64,000 bases of DNA, from contig MKRX01000027.1 of assembly GCA_001898035.1 (NCBI GenBank), forward strand, positions 205,727 to 269,726, in the 5' to 3' direction. This document shows positions 21,011 to 29,135 of the stretch, one piece after another (position 1 is the stretch's first letter; the number at the start of each line of letters is the position of its first letter). Below the pieces are notes generated by a model. It was not told the DNA's origin and did no database searches. It saw nothing but the letters and a program-made list of their open reading frames with translations. This DNA comes from Armatimonadetes bacterium 55-13. Lineage in GTDB: Bacteria; Armatimonadota; Fimbriimonadia; Fimbriimonadales; Fimbriimonadaceae. The position numbers were made by a program, and so were the translations under genes.

Positions 21011-21529
21011 ATGCAAGCGCCCGAACTCACGGTTATGCTTGACGATGGAGCCAGTGTCTCCCTTTCTTCATTGTATGAAGGGGCCCCATTGGCGATTGTT
21101 TTTCTGCGTCATTTTGGATGTGTCTTCTGCCGCTATCAAGTTTCTCAACTTAGGAAAGATGCGGACCTAAACCTCGTGTTTGTCTGCATGGAGCCCCCAT
21201 CCGAGGCCAAGGCTTTCAAGGAAAAACTGCGTTCTCCTCATCGATTTATTTGTGACTCTGACCGTCGTCTTTATGAGTCTTTCGGGATTTCGAGAGCCAC
21301 GATGTCTCAAGTGTTTAGCCTCAGGACCGTGAGGAGAGGCATGCAGGCAATGCTGGCTGGTTCGCGGCAATCAAGACCTACGAGTGATCCCATGCAGCTC
21401 TCAGGAGCATTCTGCCTGGATAAGACAGGGAAGACCCGATGGAGCCACTATGCTCAGGATGTCTCGGATATCGTTTCTGGCGATCGTCTGCGCACCGAGT
21501 TAGCTCGCATCAGTCAGGTGGAATCCTGA
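21011..21529 (+). CDS. AhpC/TSA-like redoxin (PRXL2-type)
   Basis: 172-residue thioredoxin-fold protein with a CxxC site, C37-V-F-C40, in FLRHFGCVFCRYQ. The rest (FICDSDRRLYESFGI, GAFCLDKTGKTRWSHYAQDVSDI) matches the AhpC/TSA antioxidant-like group that includes eukaryotic PRXL2. A thiol-redox role is likely; the substrate is unknown. It begins 28 bp after rpoD and probably shares its transcript. Its 3' end overlaps the convergent phosphatase gene by 30 bp. Confidence 0.75.
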   Translation: MQAPELTVMLDDGASVSLSSLYEGAPLAIVFLRHFGCVFCRYQVSQLRKDADLNLVFVCMEPPSEAKAFKEKLRSPHRFICDSDRRLYESFGISRATMSQVFSLRTVRRGMQAMLAGSRQSRPTSDPMQLSGAFCLDKTGKTRWSHYAQDVSDIVSGDRLRTELARISQVES

Positions 21530-22267
21530 TCCTTCCGGGAAGATGATCCATGGCTTTCTGAACGGCGTTCCACGCACTAGATTAGGGATATCTAACGTGG
21601 ACCCATCGGCATAGCGCACCTCAGCGCCAAGCTCTTGACAGATAAGGACGGCGGCTGCTACATCGTAAAGTCTCTCGTTCTTTCCGATCATGCCACGGAA
21701 TCTTTGCTGAGCGGTAAAGGTGCCATCAATCACAAAGGCGCCTGTGCAACGCATCTTGCCAGGAATCGACTGATTCTGATATTGGCGGAGGATGCCGTCG
21801 TGATAACTCACCAGTTCGTGACTCTTGATTTCGCCAGCCGGGATGCGCGAGAGCGGCTCCCGATTGCAGACAGCACCTTGACCTAACTCTGCCAAATAGA
21901 ACTCATGAAGGTCTGGCAGCGCAATGGCCCCCAACTCTATTCGGTCTCCCACCGCCAGCGAGATACTCACTCCCCAGAGAGGCGATCCGAAGGCGAAGTT
22001 CGAGGTGCCATCGATGGGATCTATAAGCCAAAGACCATTGGGGCCTTCGTCACCCCGTCCGAACTCCTCCCCCCAGAATCCAGTTCCTGTAAACGAGGCA
22101 GCAAGCTCTTTGCGTAAGAATGTCTCCACCTCGCGATCGGCGTTGGTTACGATTGATCGATCTGACTTCAATTCAATTTGAAGGATCTGCCGTGATTGAA
22201 GAGCGATGTCTACGGCCCTTTCCGTAATGCGGGCGAGTTCGACGAGACGATCTGAGAATGAAGACAC
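21500..22267 (-). CDS. Inositol-monophosphatase-family phosphatase
   Basis: Mg-dependent phosphatase of the IMPase/FBPase superfamily. Motifs: GEEFGRGDEGPNGLWLIDPI, DGTSNFAFGSPLWGVSISL (metal-binding D-P-I-D-G-T), and VAAAVLICQELGAEV replacing the usual W-D-x-A-A-G motif (here YDVAAA). The substrate could be inositol phosphate, histidinol phosphate or 3'-phosphoadenylate; the sequence does not decide. The start is GTG at 22267, 6 nt after CATAAT on the minus strand. Confidence 0.82.
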   Translation of the reverse strand: MSSFSDRLVELARITERAVDIALQSRQILQIELKSDRSIVTNADREVETFLRKELAASFTGTGFWGEEFGRGDEGPNGLWLIDPIDGTSNFAFGSPLWGVSISLAVGDRIELGAIALPDLHEFYLAELGQGAVCNREPLSRIPAGEIKSHELVSYHDGILRQYQNQSIPGKMRCTGAFVIDGTFTAQQRFRGMIGKNERLYDVAAAVLICQELGAEVRYADGSTLDIPNLVRGTPFRKPWIIFPEGSGFHLTDAS

Positions 22268-22299
22268 AAGAAAATTATGCCCGGTTTGCCCAAAGGGTA

Positions 22300-22328
22300 T
22301 TCATATTCAAGAGAAGACCGGGTATAAC
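22300..22328 (+). promoter_or_regulatory. Candidate promoter of the tRNA-Gly gene
   Basis: TATAAC at 22323-22328 lies 11 nt before the tRNA 5' end, with a weak -35 (TTCATA, 22300-22305) 17 bp upstream. Confidence 0.4.
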
Positions 22329-22339
22329 TCTAACCCGTT

Positions 22340-22414
22340 GCGGGCATAGCTCAGTGGTAGAGCGATTCCTTGCCAAGGAATAGGTCGCGCGTTCGAATCG
22401 CGTTGCCCGCTCCA
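22340..22414 (+). tRNA. tRNA-Gly (anticodon GCC)
   Basis: Full cloverleaf: the acceptor GCGGGCA pairs with TGCCCGC, D arm GCTC...GAGC, anticodon stem ATTCC/GGAAT around the loop TTGCCAA (anticodon GCC at 22372-22374), and T arm GCGCG-TTCGAAT-CGCGT. The discriminator T is followed by an encoded CCA (22412-22414). A strong terminator follows 14 bp later, so it is a single-tRNA transcript. Confidence 0.97.
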
Positions 22415-22427
22415 AGAATTACAAAGA

Positions 22428-22460
22428 AGCACAGTCGTTAGACTGTGCTCTTTTTATTTT
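22428..22460 (+). terminator. Intrinsic terminator of tRNA-Gly
   Basis: Stem AGCACAGTC (22428-22436) / GACTGTGCT (22441-22449), loop GTTA, followed by CTTTTTATTTT. A textbook Rho-independent terminator. Confidence 0.9.
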
Positions 22461-22484
22461 GATTCGTCTTCGTTGGAAAGACAT

Positions 22485-22506
22485 AAGGCCGCCATACGGC
22501 GGCCTT
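22485..22506. terminator. 9-bp GC-rich hairpin between tRNA and small membrane gene
   Basis: AAGGCCGCC (22485-22493) / GGCGGCCTT (22498-22506), loop ATAC. No clear T-run on either side. It lies 61 bp after the stop of the minus-strand gene and could end that transcript. Confidence 0.45.
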
Positions 22507-22567
22507 TAGATTGCGAAGTCCCATCATCCCAACATCTGGGGCTCGCTTCGAATGAAGTTGTTTGGGG

Positions 22568-22864
22568 TTAGTTGCCGGTTGGTGGCGTGAAGTTCTTATA
22601 GGGATCTGGCCGCTCGCCAGCACCACCTCCATATCTTTGTTGGGTAGACATGCCGCTCTGCTCAGATCGCTGGTTGAGCAATTGACGGTCTGAGTCAGAT
22701 AGTTTGGTAGTGTCGCCTTTAGAAGCCTCCAACTTTTTGATCAGGTCTGCTTCCGAGGCGCTGACTGCTCCTTGGTTACCGTCTGGCCAGAAGTAGTAGA
22801 CTCCTGCTCCGGCCAACAGCACGACCAGACAGACGACGCCGATGGTGATGAGTTTCCTATCCAT
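22568..22864 (-). CDS. Small single-pass membrane protein, unknown
   Basis: 98 residues. One transmembrane helix at about residues 6-26 (ITIGVVCLVVLLAGAGVYYFW) is followed by a charged/Gln-rich tail (LNQRSEQSGMSTQQRYGGG, ending in a Pro-rich stretch) that would face the periplasm. It begins 15 bp after the prepilin stop codon, so it is probably co-transcribed with it and may be an accessory part; this is inference from position only. Confidence 0.6.
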   Translation of the reverse strand: MDRKLITIGVVCLVVLLAGAGVYYFWPDGNQGAVSASEADLIKKLEASKGDTTKLSDSDRQLLNQRSEQSGMSTQQRYGGGAGERPDPYKNFTPPTGN

Positions 22865-22879
22865 GGGTTGTGCGCATCC

Positions 22880-23707
22880 TTACTTGCTGTACTCGTCTAT
22901 GTCCACGCATCCATAGTCGCTCGTCTGATAGCCAGGCGTAGCGCCCTGCTGCCAAGATCGGAGAACATTCGAATCGGGACCGGACCACCATTCCCATAGA
23001 AAGTCCTCGGCAGGTTCTTGTCCCGGTAGCCATTGGAGTTTTCCGAAGGTCGAACATGGGTTGATGGATTTCCCGTGACCGTCAAAAAATGCCCAGTTCG
23101 CAACACGAGAGTAGGCCACATAGGTGCCCTTGCCAGGATATTGAGGAGTGCCGAGCCAGGTTTTGTAGATGGTCCAAGTTCCAACGTCGCCATATTGGTA
23201 CCTCGACGTGACAAGGGAGACTAAGCCAGCTACGCGCGGAATCGTTCCCATGTTCAGCCCGTTCGGAGCGTAGCCGGGATGAGCCCAACTGTGGATGCCT
23301 GCAATACCCATGGAGATGCCTTGGCGGTAATCCTCGTACCACGTCTGATAGTCCAGCATCACTGGGCCTGACTGGGAGCCCATTCGAAACCCTGGCGGCT
23401 CGAAAATGTTTTTGCTCTTGATATATGGCATCACACTGAGTCGCCATGTATGCCATTTCCAACCTACCACCGGCTCATCTCCACCCCAGCCGCCAACAGG
23501 CATCACGTCATCGTAGTCGCTGACATACATAAGGAGTCCGAGCATGGACTGCTTCATATTCGACATATCAACCGACTTCTTTGCCGCGTTCTTTGCCTGC
23601 GCAAACACGGGGAAGAGAATGGCCGCCAGTATCGCGATGATTGCAATGACGACCAGGAGCTCAATAAGAGTGAACCCCTTACTCTTCTTATTTGTTGCGT
23701 TAATCAT
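22880..23707 (-). CDS. Type IV prepilin-like protein with large C-terminal head
   Basis: A class III-type signal, SKG|FTLIELLVVIAIIAILAAILF, is followed by PVFAQAKNAAKKSVDMSNMKQ, typical of the prepilin-like secreted proteins greatly expanded in Planctomycetes and Armatimonadota. The C-terminal part contains NWAFFDGHGKSINP, the F-x-DGH tail found in such proteins. I use the ATG at 23707 with TAGGG about 9 nt upstream; a TTG at 23728 would add seven residues. A TATAAT hexamer lies about 35 nt upstream. The protein is probably processed by a prepilin peptidase and exposed outside; its actual role is unknown. Confidence 0.8.
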   Translation of the reverse strand: MINATNKKSKGFTLIELLVVIAIIAILAAILFPVFAQAKNAAKKSVDMSNMKQSMLGLLMYVSDYDDVMPVGGWGGDEPVVGWKWHTWRLSVMPYIKSKNIFEPPGFRMGSQSGPVMLDYQTWYEDYRQGISMGIAGIHSWAHPGYAPNGLNMGTIPRVAGLVSLVTSRYQYGDVGTWTIYKTWLGTPQYPGKGTYVAYSRVANWAFFDGHGKSINPCSTFGKLQWLPGQEPAEDFLWEWWSGPDSNVLRSWQQGATPGYQTSDYGCVDIDEYSK

Positions 23708-23741
23708 ACTTAACCCTATGCTTAGCAAGAATACGCTAGGG

Positions 23742-23747
23742 ATTATA
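23742..23747 (-). promoter_or_regulatory. TATAAT -10 element for the prepilin gene
   Basis: Minus-strand TATAAT (23747 down to 23742), predicted transcript start near 23735, about 28 nt of leader. No good -35 is seen. Confidence 0.4.
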
Positions 23748-23835
23748 ACGCAGGAATGACAGAAATGAGACTATAGCAATTAAATTAAAAGTAAATGTTT
23801 GATTGAAAGATAGGTTATTGCCTTTGCCTGTTGGA

Positions 23836-24909
23836 TTAGGCGGCGCTGAATTCTCGATCGGCAAAGGGAGCAATAGTTGCCGATATTCGAATAGGGCCAC
23901 CAGGTACGGGAATTTGATCGAAGAGTGAATAAAGGCGTTGCATGGCAGTCAAGCTAATCCGATCAACTTGCTGTCGCACCCGGATGAGCCGTCGGGGATA
24001 GCGGAAGAATCCTTCGCCAAAGTCGTTAAAGGTGGCGATTTTGAAGTTGACGCCAACTTCCAGCCCTTCCGCATTGCAGGCAACGATGAGTGCCTGAGCC
24101 AACCAGTCCTGCGTGCAGAATGCGCCATCGAGATCAGGGAACTTGAGTCGCATTGTTACCAATGCGTCGTTGACAGCCTGATACATGGATTCGGAATTGT
24201 CTTCCAGGCTCATGTGAATCCAGCGTTCTAGTCGCGGGTCAATGGATTCAACGGCTTGTTCATAGCCAACGCGACGCTCTCGATTGCTCATGGCGCGGTC
24301 ATTGCTATTTCCAAAGAAGGCGATTCTATGACAGCCCCTCTCTGACAGACACTTCACAGCTAGCTCGGACGAAAGAACGTTGTCGGTCAGGACAACCATG
24401 TCTTCACAGCCTCTTGGAGCGCGGTCGATGAGAACAACAGGGAATCCCTTGGCTTGAATTTCCTTGAACAGGGCGGCGTTTTCGTCTCCTTCGGCTGGAT
24501 AAACGATGAGTCCGTCGACTTCAGACAGAAGTGAGCGCAAGTGTTCGGCTTCTAAAACCGGGTCATTCCGAGACGTCGCCACAAGTAGCCGGTCGCCCTC
24601 TCGTAACGCGAGCTCTATGTGACTGAGCAATTGCGTTTGGAATTGATTCGTCGTAAAGTCGACGACATAGCCGATTCTGTGCTTCTTTAGCCGCGGACGT
24701 TCCGCGACGACGGTGCCCCACCGTCTTTGCCGAACAACGAGTCCTTCTCGCTGTAATTCGTGGATAGCCTTGTGGACGGTATGGCGCGATACTCCGAGTC
24801 GTTCAGCCATTTCGGACTCTGACTCAATCTTGGTGCCGGGCGGAAGCTCACCAGAGACAATCCTACGTGTGATCTCGTCGGCAATGCCACGCCAAACAGT
24901 TACTTGCAT
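23836..24909 (-). CDS. GntR/LacI hybrid transcriptional regulator (AraR-like)
   Basis: An N-terminal GntR winged helix-turn-helix (about residues 1-70: IADEITRRIVSGELPPGTKI, SEMAERLGVSRHTVHKAIHE) is fused to a periplasmic-binding-protein/LacI-type sensor domain (IGYVVDFTTNQFQTQLLSHI, DGLIVYPAEGDENAALF, VLIDRAPRG, AFFGNSND). This architecture is known from AraR and typically responds to sugars. The ATG at 24909 follows TATAAT by 8 nt on the minus strand, suggesting a leaderless mRNA. The prepilin and small membrane protein genes follow on the same strand and might be a target, but no operator was recognised. Confidence 0.87.
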   Translation of the reverse strand: MQVTVWRGIADEITRRIVSGELPPGTKIESESEMAERLGVSRHTVHKAIHELQREGLVVRQRRWGTVVAERPRLKKHRIGYVVDFTTNQFQTQLLSHIELALREGDRLLVATSRNDPVLEAEHLRSLLSEVDGLIVYPAEGDENAALFKEIQAKGFPVVLIDRAPRGCEDMVVLTDNVLSSELAVKCLSERGCHRIAFFGNSNDRAMSNRERRVGYEQAVESIDPRLERWIHMSLEDNSESMYQAVNDALVTMRLKFPDLDGAFCTQDWLAQALIVACNAEGLEVGVNFKIATFNDFGEGFFRYPRRLIRVRQQVDRISLTAMQRLYSLFDQIPVPGGPIRISATIAPFADREFSAA

Positions 24910-24970
24910 CGGAGATCATTATACAAAGGCGCCGACAAACTTAATATTGTCTATGCTATATGCAATCAAA

Positions 24971-25010
24971 ACAAAAAAGTGAGGCAAGCTATGGTGAGCT
25001 TGCCTCACTT
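24971..25010 (-). terminator. Intrinsic terminator of the nadC-birA-tatA unit
   Basis: Perfect 14-bp stem, arms 24977-24990 and 24997-25010, loop ATGGTG. On the minus strand it is followed by TTTTGTTTTG, so it ends transcription just after tatA. Confidence 0.88.
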
Positions 25011-25018
25011 GGTTCCAA

Positions 25019-25189
25019 TCAGTCTTGTCTTAGCGAGTCGTCCAGACTGCGCTTTCCTTCTTCAAGTCCCTTCTTGAGCTCTCCGATACCCTTACCCACG
25101 CCTCGCATAAGTTCAGGAATCTTCTTGCCGCCGAAGAGAAGTACGACGACGACGAGCACGATCAGCATCTCAGATGAGCCAAGATTCAT
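25019..25189 (-). CDS. tatA: Twin-arginine translocase subunit TatA/TatE
   Basis: A 56-residue gene. [20 protein letters not shown] (short N-terminal membrane helix) is followed by [20 protein letters not shown], the TatA FGxxxxPE hinge and amphipathic helix, then an acidic tail ending DDSLRQD. TatA forms the pore for folded Tat substrates. It lies 52 bp after birA with a GGAAGA ribosome site and is followed by a strong terminator, so it is the last gene of this unit. No tatB or tatC is seen in the window. The short length is normal for minimal TatA. Confidence 0.88.
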   Translation of the reverse strand: MNLGSSEMLIVLVVVVLLFGGKKIPELMRGVGKGIGELKKGLEEGKRSLDDSLRQD

Positions 25190-25241
25190 TCTTCCAATTC
25201 TCCTTAGGTCCCGAAGGCCTACCTCTATTGTGCGCTATTTG

Positions 25242-25961
25242 TTACGACGTCGACTGGGCTCCAAAGATCGCCTCTGCTGCCATAACCGATGTAGATTCTC
25301 CGTTTACGGCACAAATAAGGGCCCCTTCCGGTCCAACGCCTAAGGCAACTCCCTCGTTCCCATCGGCCATGCGATAGGACTTACCTGGAGTGTGGTCAAA
25401 CAACATCCAAACAGGCTTTAGGTCGGCCCATGTGAGCAATTCGGGTAGTTTTGGCAATCGATCGAGGATTGCCCTGCCCATGGCTTCGGGCTCATAAACC
25501 CCTCCACTGTAAATTGCAAGACTTGTTGCGCGATCAGCAATCTCCAGCGGAAAGTGCTTTTGGTTAAGATTGATTCCTACGCCAACCACCGGCGTGGACT
25601 GTCCCTTTTCGTTCGGCAAAAGCTCGGTCAGAACTCCCCCCACCTTCTTGCCCTCAAAAACTAGATCGTTCGGCCACTGTAACTCACAATGCAAGACTGC
25701 CGCCGCTGCCGTGGCAACACCCATTCCAATCAAATGGGGCGCCGGATGGTTGACATAGTCTCGAAAGATGAGCGACATCGTGAGTGAATCGCCCTCAGAG
25801 CTGACCCATACTCGGCTGAATCGCCCCTTCCCGGCATTCTGATGTCGCGCAAAAATCACTCCAACGGGTTCGTCTCGCAAGAGATGTTCGGCAGCTACGG
25901 TCTGCGTGGACGATACTTCATCGAAGGACACCCAAATCCCCATGTCGAGGGGAGACTTCAT
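25242..25961 (-). CDS. birA: Biotin--[acetyl-CoA carboxylase] ligase
   Basis: Attaches biotin to the carboxyl carrier protein via biotinyl-AMP. Core motifs are VSFDEVSSTQTVAAEHL, RHQNAGKGRFSRVWVS (equivalent to the GRGRxGR biotin/AMP loop), LQWPNDLVFEGKKVGGVLTE and VVGVGINLNQ. At 239 residues it lacks the N-terminal DNA-binding domain of E. coli BirA, so it should be an enzyme only and not a repressor. Its ATG overlaps the nadC stop (ATGA), indicating translational coupling. Confidence 0.93.
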   Translation of the reverse strand: MKSPLDMGIWVSFDEVSSTQTVAAEHLLRDEPVGVIFARHQNAGKGRFSRVWVSSEGDSLTMSLIFRDYVNHPAPHLIGMGVATAAAAVLHCELQWPNDLVFEGKKVGGVLTELLPNEKGQSTPVVGVGINLNQKHFPLEIADRATSLAIYSGGVYEPEAMGRAILDRLPKLPELLTWADLKPVWMLFDHTPGKSYRMADGNEGVALGVGPEGALICAVNGESTSVMAAEAIFGAQSTS

Positions 25962-26812
25962 CGGAACTCCATGTGGAGAGGTAAGCCGACCGCTGAGTGC
26001 GTTAACGCGCCGACGGAAATGATGTCCACGCCAGTCTGGGCAACTCCTCTGACCGTATCCAAATTGATACCGCCACTTGCTTCAAAGAGGCAGCGACCCT
26101 TAAATTGCCTCACGACGTCACGCATCATAAATGGGTCCATATTGTCGAGAAGAATCACATCTGCGCGGGCCCCAATTGCTTCTGCAACTTGTTCTACGGA
26201 CTCGCACTCGACTTCGATCTTCGTCATGTGTGAGGCGTAACGTCGAATTGCATCTACCGCCGCTGTTATCGACCCCATAGCCGCAATATGGTTATCCTTT
26301 ACCATCGCGCCGTCGAACAACCCCATTCGGTGGTTATGCCCCCCTCCGCAGCGAACCGCATACTTCTGAAGGGTCCTCAATCCGGGAATCGTCTTACGAG
26401 TATCGACAATTCGAGCATCCGTGCCTTCAACCTTTGACACAAATTGAGAAGTCAGGGTCGCCACCCCGCTCAAGTGCATCAGGTAATTCAACGCCGTTCG
26501 CTCGGCGACCAACGCCCGTTTTGCAACCGCTAGACCTTCGAGCAGAATATCGCCACGACTGATCGCCTCTCCGTCGACTTTCCTGACCTCGACTCGGCAT
26601 CGCTCCGGATCTTGGGGGGCAGGAGAGAGGAGATACTCGGCGATACCCGCGCCGGAAAGAACGCCATCGGCCTGGGCTTCGATTTGCCATTCCACAAGCA
26701 GGTCTTCGGGAAAACAGCTTGCACTAACATCTCCAAAGCCAACGTCTTCGGCTACGGCGTCTTCGACATGATTCCACCAGTCGATGGGTTCGGGTTGCAA
26801 CCAAGTACTCAC
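25958..26812 (-). CDS. nadC: Quinolinate phosphoribosyltransferase (decarboxylating)
   Basis: Converts quinolinate and PRPP to nicotinate mononucleotide in NAD synthesis. Motifs: AERTALNYLMHLSGVATLTS, DTRKTIPGLRTLQKYAVRCG, HNHRMGLFDGAMVKDNHIAA, ILLDNMDPFMM and FEASGGINLDTV. The 284-residue length is normal. It overlaps the upstream unknown gene by 4 bp and the downstream birA by 4 bp. nadA and nadB are not in the window. Confidence 0.95.
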   Translation of the reverse strand: MSTWLQPEPIDWWNHVEDAVAEDVGFGDVSASCFPEDLLVEWQIEAQADGVLSGAGIAEYLLSPAPQDPERCRVEVRKVDGEAISRGDILLEGLAVAKRALVAERTALNYLMHLSGVATLTSQFVSKVEGTDARIVDTRKTIPGLRTLQKYAVRCGGGHNHRMGLFDGAMVKDNHIAAMGSITAAVDAIRRYASHMTKIEVECESVEQVAEAIGARADVILLDNMDPFMMRDVVRQFKGRCLFEASGGINLDTVRGVAQTGVDIISVGALTHSAVGLPLHMEFR

Positions 26813-27309
26813 AAGTGTTCGAGGTTTACCCTAGACCGAGCGCACAACTCCTCGATGAGTAGTTCGTATGGCACTTCCATGCCGTTTCGACTCCAACCCA
26901 CCGGAACCTTAACCCTCCCGGAAACGATGTAAGCGTGGGGTTTAATCGTGATGGATCCCTTGTCAAGCTTAAAGGTAAAGGTGTCGCCCTTCATGGTCAC
27001 CTGTTCCACGCGATCGTAGGCCACGGTCTTAATTGCGGTTCCATTCACGACGTCGAAGTGGTGCTCCTGAAGAACAAACTCGCTGGCTTCGGCTTGTCGG
27101 TGCAGCATATCCGCCCACGCGCCCTTACCGTAGTCATAGAGCGCACTGGCAGCGTCGGCTACATTCTGTCCAACCTTCTTGAAGTCACTTCGATCGCGCT
27201 TTAGATCGACCGCTTCCTTTCCCTTCGACTTCGCGGTCTTTCGATAGCTATCTGCAGCGGTCTCCAGCCACCGAATGGCCTCCCCCGGTTTGTAGCGAAT
27301 TGGTTCCAT
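26809..27309 (-). CDS. Unknown cytoplasmic protein, first gene of the nadC unit
   Basis: 166 residues from the ATG at 27309 (a TTG at 27315 is an alternative). The N-terminal half is helical and basic (ETAADSYRKTAKSKGKEAVD); the C-terminal half alternates beta strands (VEQVTMKGDTFTFKLDKGSI, IKPHAYIVSGRVKVPVGW) and could be a small PH-like or beta-barrel fold. No family is recognised and no membrane segment is present. Its stop overlaps the nadC ATG (ATGA). A minus-strand TATAAT ends 11 nt before the ATG. Confidence 0.65.
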   Translation of the reverse strand: MEPIRYKPGEAIRWLETAADSYRKTAKSKGKEAVDLKRDRSDFKKVGQNVADAASALYDYGKGAWADMLHRQAEASEFVLQEHHFDVVNGTAIKTVAYDRVEQVTMKGDTFTFKLDKGSITIKPHAYIVSGRVKVPVGWSRNGMEVPYELLIEELCARSRVNLEHL

Positions 27310-27422
27310 CAACAAGGCCGATTATAAGCTGACCCATCCGAAACGAAAAGCAAATGTGGACATGAGCCCTATCGCCGATGAAGTGCCAGAATCGGCGTAG
27401 ATCACCAAAGGGAGGATTTGAC

Positions 27423-28391
27423 TTGGAATACAAAAGACTCGGCCGCACTGGCCTTAAGGTGAGCCCACTCTGTTTGGGAACAATGAATTTTGGTCCGCAT
27501 ACAGAGGAGGGCGATAGTTTCGCCATCATGGATCGGGCATTGGAGTTGGGAATCAACTTCTTCGATACTGCCGACGTGTACGGCTGGAAGAAAGGCGAAG
27601 GTATCACAGAGCAGATATTGGGGCGCTGGTTTGAACAGGGCGGGAATCGTCGTGAAAAGGTCGTTCTGGCAACCAAAGTCTACGGGGACATGGGCGATTG
27701 GCCCAATACGGGTCGACTTTCTGCGTTGCACATCAGAAAGGCTTGTGACGATTCGCTGAGAAGGATGAAGACCGATTATATCGATCTCTACCAGTTTCAC
27801 CACATTGATCGAAATACCCCGTTTGAAGAGATATGGCAAGCCTGTGAAATCTTGGTTCAACAGGGAAAAATTCTGTACGTAGGGTCTTCTAATTTTGCCG
27901 GGTGGCACATCGCCATGGCTAACGAACTTGCATCGAAGCGTGGTTTTATGGGGCTGGTCTGCGAGCAGTCGCTCTACAATCTCAACGCTCGGACGGTAGA
28001 GTTGGAGGTCATTCCGGCTTGCGAAAAATACGGTCTTGGTCTTATTCCGTGGAGTCCCCTGGGTGGCGGTCTTTTGGGCGGAGTTTTGCAGAAGATCGAG
28101 GAAGGAAGGAGAGCATCGGAACATGTTCAAAAGTCGATAGAAGCGAATCGGCCAAAACTTGAAATGTGGGAAGAACTTTGTCGTCAGGTGGGCGAGAAAC
28201 CCGCGGACGTTGCGTTAGCCTGGCTGCTTAACAATCCGATTGTCACGGCACCTATCATTGGACCTCGAACGCGAGAGCAGCTCGATGGTTCCTTAAAGGC
28301 TCTTGAGATCAAACTAGAAGCAGAGACGCTGCAGAAGATCGACGAAATCTTTCCGGGTTTCAAGACCGCGCCCGAACATTACGCTTGGTAA
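27423..28391 (+). CDS. Aldo/keto reductase
   Basis: NADPH-dependent (beta/alpha)8 oxidoreductase of the YajO/Kv-beta-like group. The catalytic tetrad residues are in FFDTADVYGW (Asp, Tyr), VLATKVYG (Lys) and YQFHHID (His); the cofactor loop is PIIGPRTREQ. I take the TTG at 27423 (reads EYKRLGRTGLKVSPLCLG) because GGGAGG ends 7 nt before it; the upstream ATG at 27378 adds residues absent from the family. 322 residues. A 7-bp inverted repeat (27373-27379/27391-27397) lies in the leader. The substrate is unknown. Confidence 0.88.
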   Translation: MEYKRLGRTGLKVSPLCLGTMNFGPHTEEGDSFAIMDRALELGINFFDTADVYGWKKGEGITEQILGRWFEQGGNRREKVVLATKVYGDMGDWPNTGRLSALHIRKACDDSLRRMKTDYIDLYQFHHIDRNTPFEEIWQACEILVQQGKILYVGSSNFAGWHIAMANELASKRGFMGLVCEQSLYNLNARTVELEVIPACEKYGLGLIPWSPLGGGLLGGVLQKIEEGRRASEHVQKSIEANRPKLEMWEELCRQVGEKPADVALAWLLNNPIVTAPIIGPRTREQLDGSLKALEIKLEAETLQKIDEIFPGFKTAPEHYAW

Positions 28392-28397
28392 GAATTG

Positions 28398-28427
28398 AAT
28401 GAGCCTCCCTTCCGTGGGAGGCTCATT
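28398..28427. terminator. Bidirectional terminator between AKR and fliL
   Basis: Perfect 12-bp stem AATGAGCCTCCC (28398-28409) / GGGAGGCTCATT (28416-28427), loop TTCCGT. It sits between two convergent genes, and the plus strand reads into TTTTG. Confidence 0.75.
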
Positions 28428-28433
28428 TTGGAT

Positions 28434-29006
28434 TCACTGCGTCGCAAAACTGACAAAGAGCACTTTGAGAACCGGTCCTTCTGCAGAATCCCATCCCTCC
28501 GGGATTTCTACTTCCCCGTCTTCGTCATCTTCCGACTTCTTCTTTTTCTTCTTTTTAGAATCCTCGTCTTTTTCTTTGTCCTTGTCTTTTTCTTCTTTGG
28601 GTTCGTTTTCCTTCAGCAGTTTATTGATGGAAGTCGCCAGGGACTCTTTCAAATGCCTCATTCCCGCGGGGGTTGAGACGTCCTTGGGGCTCGTCGCCTG
28701 GAGTTGCATGTTGATGACGTCCTGAATGGCTGCCATCTCTTCTTCAAGGTGTTCGGCCTTGAAGTCCTTGCGGAACTGAAGCGAAATCTTTGTGCGAACG
28801 TAGCTCGTGCGATCCGCCATATTGGTCAGAAACTCATCTTTGATTTCGACAATTGGACCAAGCTCAATTTTTGGCTCTTCTTTCTTAGCGTCACCGCCAC
28901 GCATTTTCATGCCAAAGAACCCACCTGCGCCAAGGACGATGGCGAGGATTAATACGACTGGAAGTTTGCCTTTCTTCTTAGGCTCGTCAGCTGCTTTTTC
29001 AGACAT
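28434..29006 (-). CDS. fliL: FliL-like membrane protein with a long charged insert
   Basis: Flagellar basal-body-associated FliL family: Lys-rich cytoplasmic N-terminus, one membrane helix (LPVVLILAIVLGAGGFFGM), then GPIVEIKDEFLTNMADRTSY and VRTKISLQFRKDF. The final part (EGPVLKVLFVSFATQ) matches the FliL C-terminal strand. Between them lies a Lys/Glu/Asp low-complexity segment of about 45 residues that is not usual. No other flagellar gene lies in the window, so the link to a flagellum is inference. Confidence 0.75.
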   Translation of the reverse strand: MSEKAADEPKKKGKLPVVLILAIVLGAGGFFGMKMRGGDAKKEEPKIELGPIVEIKDEFLTNMADRTSYVRTKISLQFRKDFKAEHLEEEMAAIQDVINMQLQATSPKDVSTPAGMRHLKESLATSINKLLKENEPKEEKDKDKEKDEDSKKKKKKKSEDDEDGEVEIPEGWDSAEGPVLKVLFVSFATQ

Positions 29007-29135
29007 ACCCTGTACCCAACCTGTTCATTCCACAAACCCCCGCAGATTTCACATGGCCCGGACCCATTTGAGATACTTGCGGCACTAACCGCAGATTCTG
29101 GATGGGTGATTGCCACGGTAAACTCTTCGACCTCC

